A stretch of DNA of 64,000 nucleotides from Aptenodytes patagonicus (GCF_965638725.1 NC_134970.1:5001-69000), one strand, 5' to 3'; positions 23,547 through 36,496 are shown, counted from the first letter of the stretch. The notes: generated by a model from the sequence alone, not told the origin. Numbers and translations: made by a program.

Positions 23547-25170
23547 ACCCTCTAGAGTCCAACTACAGCCTGCCTTTAAAAGAAACATAAGTCAAACATT
23601 AAGCCCTACACATACAAGCCTTAACACCTTGGAGATTCAATGTGCTCAACTAGCACTCTAGCTACCTCTTCCAGACAGCTCTGGTCATCTCCTTAGCACC
23701 TGCAAAAATGCTATGGAAATTACTGTCCTCACCTGCTGCCTACTTGCTCTGAGATGGGCTGTATGGCCTTTGCTAAAACAGTCTAGGCATATTAAATTAA
23801 CCATACACTCTTATTGCTATTCTTCTCCTGACTCTACCATTGCTACACCCCCAGGCAGAGTAACTCCAACCCAGACATACAAGCACAGACTGACACTGCA
23901 CACAAACACTACAAACAACACAACCCAGAGACCTAAGAAAATTCTCAGCAAGAAGGCTCCCAGCCCAGAGATGCCATCGGGTGAGATTGATGGGCCCATG
24001 AGGAATAATCTACATCAGCCCCCAAAAATTCAAACACCATCACCTGTGATAAAGAGATGTCTACAACTGGGACAATGGATATGTGAGAAGCTAGGCTTAA
24101 AAACCTAAGAATGTTAAGACACAGGGAAGAAGTCCCAGAAAAGGGGTCCGGGAAGACAGACTGCTCCTGAGCAGCAATGCTGATGCTGCCTTAATCACCA
24201 CTGCAAAAGAAGTGACCATCCATAAACTTCTGATACACAAGACATGCACAACAGATCCACGTGTTGGAATTTAACATGAGAAAGGAAGTGCTCAGTTAGC
24301 ATTACACTGATGAGCTGAGGCTTGTGAGACCCTCGGTATTGCTACCAGTGTGCCCACCGGGCACAGAGAACAATGCAGACATTAAGACCCAAGTAAGGTA
24401 TGGTACACAAGACAGGCTGTAAGGTAGGTACTACAGACACAGGCTGTAACTGCCCTTCCCGGTAGACGCTTGTGTTTTGCAGAAAGGACCCTGCACCCTC
24501 TCTCTGCCCAAATGTGTCCGGTCTCAAACCGCCTTTTCTGCTATACTAATTTTAAAACCCCTGCCTGCCCCACCTGCACTTCCCCAGCCGACCAACCACC
24601 CACATAAAGATAGCATTGGCCCCTCAACTTGCCTTTCAGAGGGCTGGGGTCAGAAACAATCCTTTACAAAGACCACATAGGCTACCTAGGATGTTGCTGC
24701 GATCACCTGGATCCTCATCATCTGCAAATATGGAGTGCTGTCAGTATCACACTAGTCAATGCTGACCTCTTCCACAATGACACCCTCCTCAGAAGCGCTG
24801 TGGCATTCCACTTGCTCCCAGTCTAATATTGGATGTTGTAGCCAGCGTCACCCATGGCACCTAGAAACCGAGAGATACAAAGTGACCGTTGTGCCTGGAA
24901 GCAGTTACCTGCTCACGAACAATTCTACACCTCAGAAGTAACTGCTACTATGGTTTGGCATTCATCACTCACCTTGCACCACAAGCTCAGGGGCAGACAT
25001 CCTGCTTTGCATCTAGTTTTGCAAGTCGCTTCACACCTTCAAAACAGAGCGTTAACTAGTCTCATAGGCACTCATAGTGGTGCATTCCCTCCATCGTCAC
25101 ATGCCAACCTACCTTCTGAAGGCACTCTGCTCACTCCTCCCTTCAGTGCATCTGCAGCAACAATAAAACA

Positions 25171-28100
25171 AAGTCAACTGGATGCTGACAAATACCCTAA
25201 CAAACAGTAAAATACCCTAACAAACAGTGAACTGGCCCCTTTCTGACTTCTTTGCTCCGCTAACCTTGTCAATCCGTGCTTTGCACTCCGATCTGCCATG
25301 CTAAGTCAGCAACATCAGCGAGTTAAAAAAAGACAAACAGTAGTACCCGTAAGAGTTTTACACCCTTCCCTCTTTCCTCTACCGATAGCCACATCCCCGA
25401 CTCATCCTTTCCCCCAGCAGGCTAACGTGGCTCCTCTTGCCTCCCATGCCATGCCTCCAGGATCAGTGACTGCATCAGGCACCTGCTTGTATAGTCAGTC
25501 TGTCTCCAATGACTCAGGAACCGTAACCTTTGATGCCAAGCCCACCTTGGGAAAATGCAGAGGTGCACACAGATGTTATATACTGCTTTCCAAACAAGAC
25601 AGCTCACCATGCAAAACAGACCAACAAATCCTTGTGACTGACTTACATTACTCAGGCACCACAGACAAAGCACAAAAGCACAAAACCCAAACCATCAACC
25701 TCACCCCCCCCCCGTCATGGCCCATGACACCATCCTCTTCCTTTATGGATAAATAACTCCTAAATGACTCCATGAACTGCAGCATGGAGAACCCCTCGGT
25801 AGACAGCATGCTCAAATGAGAGCACTGACATATACAGCACGAGAGACTGGGCTGCCAGAAGCTGCTTGCATACGGAATGCTACTATTAGATAACACTGCA
25901 CTATAATGTCTTAATCCAAAACTGCATAGCAGTTACAGCAGACCCAAATGCAGACAGATGCTGAATATGACTTGATGGTCACAATATGTAATGGAGATGG
26001 GTGCCAAAAAATCTAACAGAAACCCCCTCAGACCCAAATACTTGATGAGATGCTTCTTGCCAAAACACAAGCTCCATGAGGAAAAGCCAAAGGCGATGCA
26101 GACCAAGCTATTAAAATCTCAGTACAGAAGTATGCATTACTTCAGGTGGCAGGATGGTTCTGCCAGGTCAGTCTGACCCAAGCACCTGGTTCTAATGCCT
26201 GTCCAGTGATACCTGATCTCTCACAGCCTCCCATGTAATGGACAGCTCCCCTGTCCGGGACCATGTTTTGCATGTCCCAGCTCCACCCTGCCCCCATGAT
26301 GGAAATCAAACAAAACAAAGTCTCTGCTTCATCACCTTGGCCTTTGAAAGAAGCTTCCTTCCTCTGCTGACAGTCGACACTGATAACCTTGTGCTGTTCC
26401 TTGAATGCAGGCTGGCCCTTGGATGCCTGTACTGCCAGTGACTGATACTAGAGCAAACCTCATTGGACACTTAAGGAAAAAGGCAAAACCAGAATAATAA
26501 AAAAGCTTGCATGCCCAGGACTGTGATAAAAGAAAGACCCCCAGCTGGAGATTGTTACGAGCACAAATAATATGCATCCTCTTCTCCAAGAAATTCTAGG
26601 GAAGACAGTGATAAACCTGCACTGGAAATAAATGCCTAGTCAATGCCTCTAAGTAAAAATGACTGACATCCACGTGGATGGTGAAGGGATGGATAGAAAA
26701 ACTAAGTTGGGAATGAAATAAGTAAAAGGCATGGAGAAGCACAGACCTCAGAGGTCAGAAGGGTGTATTTTCATGTACCTAATGCTTTCCGAGATGAGAC
26801 TCATCTGACATGAAGCCCTGCATACTGTGATGCGGAGGCCTAGATGGTTTACGCTGTGTCTTTGACTTTGTCATACCTCCCCTCAGCTGCAGAGATACTA
26901 AAACAGAACAGACCTCATTGACACCCGAAACCAACTGCAAAACCAGGCTGAGAAAGGCTGACAAACCCTCCTCCCTTTCCCAACCATCCCCTAGTCCCAA
27001 AACTTTTGAAACCCCTTCTCTTCTCCTGAAGAGTCAGGGAAAGAGCCCCACTCCTTCCTGACAGCTCCTTCCCTGTATTTGCATCCCCTGAACCCCCTGC
27101 GCTGGCCGCTCCTCGGGAGCTGCTCTTCTGAGCTATGCCCTACATTCTGCAGGCACCTCCTATCTTCCATCTTCCCACAGACTCTGGGCTCTGCTACAGG
27201 CCCACAAGATAAGTGAAGTCCTGATACTTATAATCTATGAGGGGCCTGCTGCAAGCTGCAAAGGTTCAAGAGACAACATGTAGTCTGTGGGCAATCAGAA
27301 ATGGTGATGAGCCATCCCGTACCCTGAAAAACACTACACCTTTTACATCCCTGCCACATTCAAGTAACACTAAAGCTCCATATGCAGACACATATAAGAT
27401 ACTCACCCTAAGTCCTGCTAGATAATCTCACCATCAGTCCTATTAAGACAGATTATACCAGCACCTTAGAGAGTATACAGCAAAACTAGTAAAAAGACAA
27501 GGTTCCACAGCTCCAATAAAATCAGGAATTTAAAAAAAAATGCAATGCACCTAGAATAAAAAAAATGCATACTATTAATCCATCTTGCTACCCCTGAACA
27601 CTCAATACAAAGTTTTTGACCTAAAAAACAAGAAAGCTGCATATAAGCGTACTTTCCACTATGTATGCTGCTTAACCTTGGCTGGTCCTGAAGCTCTTAC
27701 CTCAAACGCCTCTGCTTCTCTAAATGTCAAAATTCTTCTGCCCAAATACCTTAACCAGCTCAAATACTGCAATTGTCTGAAGGAACAGCAAAGCACTAAC
27801 ACCAGAGAAGCCCAGGAGCAGAATGAGCTCCCTGTCCAGAGGCTGTGCCTCATATACCCTGGCACCCACCCACCACCCTACCCACAATCCCCTGGGAAAG
27901 GGGAGGGGCAAACCACCCAAAGGCATAAAGGTGGCCGGAGGAGCAGCAGGGGGATTTCTCATCTGCCTTGAGTTTACAGTGTGCCAAGTCTTGAAGAGAG
28001 AAAGCCACCCTTATTGGAAAGGACAATACCTGCTCTCGTACTGCAACTACATCTATTGCATCAGCAACGTGACCGGGTAGGGAATTAAACTTAATTTTTC

Positions 28101-28700
28101 TGGGGCGTAGATAGAAAAAGCTAGATGTTATACTAAGCTATGTAGGAGAGTAGCTCATTAAATGCAATAACAATATTATTATCAAAAATTATATGCTTTA
28201 TTTTCCCATAAAACCCCAAAATGCTATGGGGTTACATTTCATTTCCAGCAAGACTACGCATGCTACCTAACTTCTACCAGAACTACGTTCTGGATAGGAC
28301 TGAATGTCAAAGCAGAATTAGATCCTGTAAAAATCCCTTCTCAAAAATATCTCTGGTTGCAAAGTAAATTATTTACTGTAAATGACTGATGATTCAGAGT
28401 CACCTCGATGGCCTCTCCGACTGACTCCCTTAACAGAACTAGATGAGTCCCAAAGGACAGAAAACACAAAAACCCCATGGAAATACAAGAAATTTATCAG
28501 AAGCTGTATGAAGCAGCATGAAGCAGCCTAATTAACACCTAAGTAGCTAGAACAAAAGTGAATTGCAAAACATGACTGAAAACACCGTGGGAGCTGCGTC
28601 GATAAAAATAGATGAAGGCTATTGCCTTCTCTGAAAAACTTAAGATCTGAGCCAACGATAGACATCTTTGGGTACCAGATACCAGATAGAAACATACTAT
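25171..28700. other. Intergenic region, no gene recognised
   Basis: Frames are short (the longest is 152 aa at 25298-25756) and show no domain I know. A weak echo of the macrosatellite unit (GTCATGGCCCATGACA at 25725) suggests very old satellite sequence may extend here. A C-rich then G-rich stretch lies at 27860-27950. I support no mobile element or RNA gene in this part. Confidence 0.5.
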
Positions 28701-31520
28701 AAGACAGAAAACAAACAGACTGCTGTGGAGCACAAAGGTGGCTTCGGAAAAGGTTCTGACAGAACAAGAGGCATCGTCACCAGGATTAGAGAGGTCCCGA
28801 AGAGGCTGGAGAGACCAAAGGAGTCTCGGGGATGTAATGAGTGGAAAAGGAAGTTGAACAAAGTACAGATGTCCTCAGGGGACTGAATGGAGATGCACTG
28901 AACGTGTGAGAGGACAGAAAGACCAACCAGGGTAACAGATGTGGACTCAGGAAGGGTTCTGACAGGAAAAGAGGGGTCCAAAGTGCCCTTCTGAGCTAGA
29001 ACAGATCTCTGGGGCATAGGGGATGTCTCACGAGAGCTTGGCAACAGGGAGCAGAGGAGTCCTGAGGGGGCCTGAGAGACCAAAGAAGCCTCAGAGATAA
29101 CAATGAGGCATTCTGAAGGGATTTCAACTAAGTACAGATGTCGTCAGGGGGCTGGGACCTGAATGAAGACATCCTAAATGGCAAAGAGTAAGATGCGTGC
29201 TCTGAAGTGCACCAAAAAAAAAATTCAAAAGGGAGCTACAAGAGTGCTGTGGAGTACAAGAAAGGACTTGGAAGACATCGTTAGAGAGATTAATTTGGAG
29301 GGGGCAGGGCAAGAAAAGAAGGCTTGGAGACACAGTGAGGGCCTTGGAGTCTCAGGAGGGCATCTAGGCAAACTACAGATGACCGAGTGAGAGAGGAACT
29401 GAACGGAGACACCCTCGATGAAAGAGAGAAAGATAAAGGAGCACTGTGCAGCAAAGAAAGATGACAGGCTCTGACGGAAGAAAGATGGAAAGGGAGATGA
29501 AGTGCTACAAGGTGCTGTGGAGAACGAGGAGGGTCTCAGGAGTCATCGTGACTGTGAGGAGAGGGGTGTTGAGGGGGGCTGATGGACAAAAGAAGGCTTG
29601 GGGACACAAGGAGGAACTTGGGTGATCACTTGAGCAGACTATAGATGGTCTCGGGTGAGCGGGGACTGAACACAGGAATCCTAGATAGCGTAGAGGAACA
29701 AATGAGTGCTCTACGGCTCAAAGATGGCCTCACCTAAAGTGCTACAAGATGGATGTGGAGCACAAGGAAGGTCTCGGGAGGCACCGTGACTAGGAGAAAA
29801 AGTGTCCTGAGGGAGCTAGAGAGACAGAAAAAGGACTGGGGACATGATGATTAAATCCAGAGGGGATCTGAACCAAGAAAACATGTCATCAGAGGGCCAG
29901 GGAACAAATAGAGGCATGGCTAGAGGGAAGAGAGGACTGAATAACTGGGCCGAGTCATGGATGTAGACTCAAGAAGTCTTCTGAGGGAATGAGAGGGGTG
30001 TGAGGTCCGCTACAAAGCTAAAAATGTGCTAAGGGCAACCTTGAAGGCAACGATAGGCATCGTGACACCATTAGAGGGGTCCTGAATGTACCAGAGAGAC
30101 CAAAGAAGGCTCAGGGACACAAGGAGGAAGTCTGGAGGGGACTTGAACAGAGTACAGATATCCTCAGGAGGCCGGGGACCGAATGGAGGCACCCTAGATG
30201 GCAGACAGGACGGTAAGAGCGCTCTGAGGCACAAACCAACCTGAGGACGGGGTTCAGAGGTAATGAGAGATGATCAAAGTCCACTACATAGCTAAAACAG
30301 GGCTGTGGGACACAAAGAAGGTCTCAGGAGGCACGATGACTGGGAGCAGAGGGGTCACGAAAGGCTCGAAGGATAAGAGAGATAGAAAGGGAAGTAAAGT
30401 GCTACCAAAATGCTGTGGAGCACAAGGAAGGTCTCAGGAAGCATCCTAGATGGCATAGAGAAGAAAAAGAATGCTCCTTTTGGGGAACAGAGATCTTAGG
30501 AGCGATTGCAACAAAACAAGTCCAAAGGGGGCTTACAGAGCTAAAAGTGGGCCGTGGGGAACATGTAAGACCTCAGGAAACATTGTGACAGTAGCCAGAA
30601 GAGTTCTGAGAGGGACAGAGAAAAGAAGGCTTGAGGACACGATGAAAAAGTCCAGAGGGGATTTGAACAGACTACAGATGTCTTGAGGGGACCGGGGACT
30701 GAACAGAGGTATCCTAGCTAGCATAGAGGACAACGTGAGCATTCTGGAGATGAAAGGTGGCATGAGGAAAGGTTCTCGGGGAGCAAGAAGGGTGCAAAGT
30801 GCGCTATAGAGCCAAAAGAGGGCTGTGGGGCAGGACGATGGCCTCAGGAGGCATGGTGACAGGAGAAGAAGGGTGCTTAGAGTGAAAGAGAGACAGAAGG
30901 CGGCTCTGGGACGCAATGCAAAACTCAAGAAGGTGTCCCCCAACGACATACAGATGTCCTCAGGGGATGAGCGACTGAATGGAGACATCCTAGATGGCAG
31001 TGAATAAGGTAAGAGAGCTCTGGGCACAAAGAAAGCCTGAGGAAGGGTTCTGTCTGAATAAGAGAGATGGAAAGAGGGCTGCAGAGCTCAAAGGGTGCCA
31101 TGGGGCAGGAGGACAGTCTCGGGACGCATTGTGACAGGAATGAGAGGGCTCTGGGGTGCGGGGGGAGTGTGGACATAGAGACAAAGGATTGCTGACGCAA
31201 TGAGGTACTTGCGAGGGGATTTGAACAGATGTCCTCAGGGGACCGGGGACCAAATGGAGGCATCCGACATGGCGGAGGGAAGGTAGAGTGCTCTGCGGCA
31301 AAATGAAAGCCTGAGGAAGAGTTGTCTCTGAATAAGAAAGATACAAATCCTGCTGCAGAACTAAAGGATGGCTATGGAACACAAGGATGCTCGCAGGAAG
31401 CATTGTGAGAGAAATAGAGGGGTGCTGAGGTGGCTGGAGAGATAGAAGGTGGCTCGAGGGCACAAAGGTACTCGAGAGGGGATTTGAACAGAGTACAGAT
31501 GTCATGAGGGAGAGGCTGAC
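28700..31520. repeat. Degenerate ~270-bp tandem repeat, purine-rich
   Basis: The word ACAGATGTCCTCAGGGG or close variants recurs at about 28865, 29133, 29375, 29641, 29881, 30154, 30674, 30950, 31225 and 31495, mostly 240-280 bp apart, with one double step where the word is deleted. Each unit appears to hold three related sub-blocks of about 85-90 bp. The + strand is strongly G/A-rich. Minus-strand frames of up to 171 aa translate this repeat and are not assigned as genes. Confidence 0.8.
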
Positions 31521-31689
31521 CCATTGGAGGCGAGTGAGATGGAGGAGAGGACAGAAAGACTGCTCTGAGGAAGAGGCGAGACCCGAGGAGATGTTCTCAC
31601 AAACTGAGAGGGGTACAAATTACGCTCCAGACATGAAAGCATGCCGAGGAGACCCTCTAAAGCCTTGGGATGAACCGGGAGAAGAGGAA

Positions 31690-34570
31690 AAAACAAAAAG
31701 ACACAAAGAAAACTTAAAGCAACACGGTATGTGACAGAAAAACAAGAAAGAATTAAAAAATAGGGATAGACAGCTTGATAAAAGTAGATGTAGAAAGAAA
31801 ATTTAAAAAGCAAAAGGGTATAAGGCAGAGGAGAAAAAAATTAGAAAATAGGGACAGAAAACTAGATAAAAATAGACGTAGAAAAAAATTGGAAAACGAT
31901 GGCATTAAAGGAGGAAAAAATTAAAATATAGGGACAGCAAACTAAATAAATGGAGACATAGAAAGAAAATTGAAAAATTGAGAGAGTACCCAACAGACAA
32001 GACAGAATTAAAAAATAGGGATGGGAACTAGCTAAAAGCGGATGTAGGAAAAAAAAACAAAAAAAAACCAAGATTAAGGAAATAAAGGAAAAAATTGAAA
32101 AACAGGAACGGCAAACTAAATAAACAAAGACATAGAAACAAAATTTAAAAAGCAACATGGTATGGCACAGACTAGAATGAACTAACAAATTGTTGTAGTT
32201 TAACCTCAGTCGGCAACTGAGTACCACACAGCTGCTTGCTCCTCCCCCCCCCGCCCCAGGGTGGGATGGGGGAGAGAATTGGAAAAGCACAAGTGAGAAA
32301 AAACTCGTGGGTTGAGAGAAAAACAGTTTAATAATTGAAATAAAATAATAATAGCAATAATAATAATGTAATAATAATAATACACAAAGCAAGTGATGCA
32401 CAGTGCAATTGCTCACCACCTGCCGACTGATGCCCAGCCAGTCCCCGAGCAGCGGCCCCCCCAGCCAGCTTTCCCCAGTTTATGTACTGAGCATGACGTC
32501 CCATGGTATGGAATGTTTCTTTGGCTCGTTTGGCTGTGCTCCCCTCCTAGCTTCTTGTGCACCTGCAGCCTTCTCAGTCAGTAGAGCATGGGAAACTAAA
32601 AAGTCCTTGACTAGTGTAAGCACTACCTAGCAACAACTAAAACATCGGTGTGTTATCAACTTTGTTCTTGTCCTAAATCCAAAACACAGCACTGTACCAG
32701 CTACTAGGAAGGAAATTAACTCTATCCCTGCTGAAACCAGGACACAAATAAATACAGCAAACTGGATAAAAGTAGGTATAGAAAAAATTTAACAGCAATG
32801 TGATGCAGGAAAGATGGGAAATAATACAAAAATAGGGTTAGACATCTGGATAGAAGTATACAGACAGAAAATTTTTAAAGTGGCAATGTAGATGACAGAT
32901 AGGAAAAAAGTAAATAAGAGACAGAAAAAATACATAAAAGTGAACATAGAAACAAAAATTCAAAAGTGAAGACATTAAGAGAGGAAAAAAATTGAAAAAT
33001 AGTGAAAAAACCTAAATAGACAGAGACATAGAAAGATAATTTTACAAGCTACTGGGTACAGGACAGACTGGACTGTATTAAAAAATAAAGACGGCAAACT
33101 GGATAAAAATAGACAAGGAAAGAAACTTTAAAAGCAACAGGGTACAGGACAGACAGGAAACAAAAAACAGGGAGAGACATCTGGATAAAAGTAGACACAG
33201 AACAAAAATTTTAAAAGTGACAGGATACAGGAAACAGGAAAAAAATAAAAACTAGAGACAGCAAACGAGATAAAAGTACACCTAGAAACTAAATTTCAAA
33301 ATGAAAAGAATTATCAGAGCAAAAAGTTGAAAAATAGGGGCAGTTCACCAGAGAAAAGTAGACATAGAAAAAAAATTTAAAAGCAATGCGGTTCATGACA
33401 GGAAAGAATTAAGAAATAGTAACAGGAACTGGATAAAAGTAGACATAGAAAGAACATTTTAAAAGCTACAGGATTAAGGAAATAAAGGAAAAAATTAAAA
33501 AATAGGGACAGCGAACTAAAACAGAGACACATAAAGTAAATTTAAAAACTAACTAAAACGTAGACATAGAAAATTTAAAAAGCAAAGGTGTAAAGGACAG
33601 ATGAGAGAAAAATTAAAATACAGTGAACTGGATAAAAGGAGACAGAAATATTAAAAGCAACATGGATTAGGGAAATAAAGGAAAAAATTAGAAAATAAGG
33701 ACAGTGAACTAAAACAGAAACATAGAAAGTAAATTTTAAAAGTGATGTGGATTAAGAGAGGAAAAGATTAAAAAAAAGACAGAAAACTAAATAAAAATAG
33801 ATATTAAAAAATTAAAAGCCATGGGATTAAGAGAGGAAAAAATTAAAAAATAGGAACAGCAAACTAAAATGGAGACATAGCAAATACATTTTAAAAGCAA
33901 CAGGGTACATGACAGACAGGAAAAATAAAATATAGGGATAGGGAGCTTGATAAAAATAGACATAGAAACAAAATTTGAAAATCCAAGGGATTAAAAAGGA
34001 AAGAATTAAAAAATAGGGACGGCAAACAAAATAAAGACATAGATAATTTAAAAAGCGAGGGCACTAAGAAAATGCAAGAAATAATAAAAAATAAAGGCAG
34101 TGAACTGGATAAAAGCAGACGTAGAAAGAAAATTTTAAAGTGACATGTTAAATGACACTGGAAAGAATCAAAAAATAAGGATAGGCCTGGTGATACAAGT
34201 GGTCACGGAAAGAAAATTTTAAAAGTGATGAGGCACAGGACTGACAGGAAAAACTTTGAAATAGGGACACCAAAGTAGATAAAAGTAGGGATAGAAACAA
34301 AATTTTAGAAGCCAGGGGATTAAGGGATGAAAAGATTAAAAAATAGGGACAGGAAGCTAAAATGAAGATGTAGAAAGAAAATCTAAAAAGCAAAGGAATT
34401 AAGAACAGAGAGGGGAAAAAAAATGGGGTCAGCAAACTAAATAAATGAAGACATTGAAACAAAATTTTAAAAGTGATGAAGTAGAGGACAGGCAGGAAGA
34501 AATAAAAAACACAGACAGGGAGCTGGATAAAGGGAGATATAGGGAGAAAATTTAGAAAGCAAGGAGGTAC
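31690..34570. repeat. Degenerate ~84-bp tandem repeat, A-rich
   Basis: The word GACATAGAAA and variants recur near 31788, 31871, 31957, 32041, 32128, 32773, 32861, 32944, 33023, 33113, 33196, 33279, 33360 and 33442. The spacing is 79-90 bp once the inserted LTR is removed. Other shared words are AATTAAAAAATAGGGACAG and GGTACAGGACAGACAGG. The array merges on the left with the ~270-bp repeat and on the right with the G/A-rich forms. Confidence 0.85.
32191..32744 (-). mobile_element. Solo LTR with 5-bp target duplication CAAAT
   Basis: The element runs TGTCCTGG...CTACAACA in sense on the minus strand. CAAAT stands on both sides (32186-32190 and 32745-32749). It closely matches the LTR at 22996-23546. 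It was inserted into the 84-bp satellite; removing it and one TSD restores the repeat phase. Confidence 0.93.
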
Positions 34571-34914
34571 TGGCCATAGGGGTAAGAAGTTAAACATTGG
34601 GAGAGGGAGCTGGATAGACAGCCACAGGGAAAGGACGTTGGAAGAGTGACGGATGCACAGCAGAGGGAGTCACTGAAAACAGAGGCAGGTGGCTGGGTAG
34701 AGGGAGACCTGGAAATGCAATTTTCACAATCAATGGGGAAGAAGGCAGTGTGGGAAGAATGAAATAATCGCGGGCGGGGAGCCAGAAAGGGAGAGGCATA
34801 GAAAGGAAATGTAGAAGGCGACGGTGTGCAGGGCAGTGCTAGCAGAAGAGCAAAAACCTTCAGGGAGCTGGACAACCCAAAAGGGAGATGGAGGTGGAGG
34901 CAGGCAGAGATCTG

Positions 34915-35650
34915 GTAAAGCATGGCAGGGATGGGCTGGGATGCATGCAAGGGGATGAGTGACTCACCACAGCTCCTGGTGCCAGCAGGATACCTACACT
35001 GCCCTGAGGCTTCTCTCTGCCTCTGCCCCTTCCTTGTCTGCAGTGCTGGCTGCTTGACCCTTGCCCACCCAGGAGGAGGCAGCAGGTGCCTCAACGCTCC
35101 TTTCCCAGAAGGCTTCCTGGATGCAAGGTGGCTCACATGTGGCCAACTGAGGCACTGAGCTCGCAGCGCCGTGTGCTGGTGGGAGGAATCCTTCCTCGCT
35201 GTGGGGACCGGCATTTCCTTGCTGGAGGCAGCTGCCTCTGGAAGCTCCTTGGTTTCACTCCCCAGCCAGCTCTTGCAGGCAGGCATGCCCAGGCAGCCCC
35301 CTCCCCAGATAGAGCCCCTTGGCACAGCAGGGCCAGCCCCATCCTCAGCCTCACCGGCTGCACCTGGTGCTGCCCTGGCCCATCCCCACTGGCAGCCTTT
35401 TTAAACCATTGGCCTGGCCCCATCCTTACCTCATGGGTCCCACCTGGGCTGCCCCAGCCCACAGCTGGAGCCCATTGGGAACAGGGGGCCATCACCCCAG
35501 CCCCACAGTACATCACCCCCTCCCCTGGACCCAACTACAGCCACTGGCCCCAAGCCCAGCAGCTGGAAACACATCTAGGAGCACAAAGGAGGCATCAAAG
35601 GTTTGTTCCTTCATGCGCATCAAATTCTAGCAGTGAGTTGGCTACAAGGC
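34915..35650 (-). pseudogene. Gene module copy E (fragment of duplicated minus-strand gene)
   Basis: This segment is G/C-rich and not purine-biased, and it is clearly homologous to 43967-44640 and, in its right half, to 48170-48480, 53270-53530 and 60770-61030. Near 34965 the minus strand has a splice-donor-like GTG|GTGAGT after a basic/acidic exon-like segment. Near 35610 the place of the poly(A) signal has decayed, with no AATAAA. The longest frame crossing it (minus, 35325-34552) runs into the satellite and is not a credible protein. I interpret the segment as an old truncated copy without a promoter island. Confidence 0.45.
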
Positions 35651-35940
35651 TCAGTGCCCAAAGGCAGCAGGACAGAGGGAAAAGAGGGAAGAGGAAAGAC
35701 ATAGGGAGGTAGAGAAGAGGTGTGGGACAGGAAGCCAGAAAACAGGATACTGTGAACAAGAGAGGGATGGGGAACCGCACAAGGGTGTTGAGAGACAGAG
35801 AAATGGAACGCAGCGAGAAGGAGGATAGAGAGATGGAGTAGAGAACCACAGGAACAGGGAGGTGGAACAATAAATAAGAGGGGGGGGAGCAGAGGAGAGA
35901 GTTGGAAAGGACCGAGCAGGACAACAGAACAGCACGGAGG

Positions 35941-36491
35941 TGTAGCCATATGTTTGGGTTAATACCTAGACTGTAGTCTTCATTGTACTAGCCTGATTAC
36001 CTTGTATAAGGCAATACATGCCTTACAATGACTGTGCCCTTGAAGAAGAACTGAAAGACTGATAAAAGGGGAACATCCTGCCCTAGAAGGTGTGTGGGAG
36101 GCTAGATGCTTGCCAAAAAGCCCAAGAAGTCAGCAAAAAAACCTGCGGTAACTAGGGGAAAGGTAAAGGCGGCAGGGGGAGATTGTGGCCACTGACTCAA
36201 TTCAAGACTGGAAAGACTTGCCCCCCCCACACCTGCAAGGAGCATGCATGCTAATTTACATGGCAAGCGAAGCTAATTTGAACACAACTAACCAATGACC
36301 ATGAACTTAGGTGGGCTTTTACTAATCATGTAACAATATAAATACTCTGTAGTTCTTTTGTGTGGTGTGCTAGCTTTGTGGAATTACCACCTAGCGCCCA
36401 TCTTTGTGCAAACGTGAGATAAATAGATGTCTGTGCTCTGTAAGACTGACTTATTGCACACTGGGTACCAGACCCCACTTGTGGGACAACA
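35941..36491 (+). mobile_element. 5' LTR of the provirus
   Basis: The LTR begins TGTAGCC and ends GGGACAACA. A TATA-like box TATAAATA lies at 36337-36344 and is the probable core promoter. A C-run at 36221-36227 is shared with the 3' LTR. It is identical by eye to the 3' LTR except in the last 60 bp. Confidence 0.95.
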
Positions 36492-36496
36492 GTTTC

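Larger units (their letters stand above)
21227..25170. repeat. Old diverged macrosatellite unit (right flank), split by an ERV
   Basis: The unit start is seen at 21250-21346 (GATAGCTTAACAATTCCAGAGG, then CCATTTAGGAATACCCT) and resumes at 23547 with ACCCTCTAGAGTCCAACTACAGCCTGCC. It continues as a diverged copy to about 25170. The 2.2 kb between these points is an inserted retroviral fragment flanked by the duplicated word ACCCT. As in the left flank, CG sites of the homogenised units are often TG or CA here. Confidence 0.8.

Noticed and set aside
25298..25756. 152-codon + strand frame as a gene
   Set aside because: It has no recognisable domain and no splice or promoter context, and is partly an echo of old satellite sequence. 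Left as intergenic.
34552..35325. 257-codon minus-strand frame
   Set aside because: It joins a gene-module fragment to satellite without a splice site or conserved domain. Only the module part is kept as a feature.
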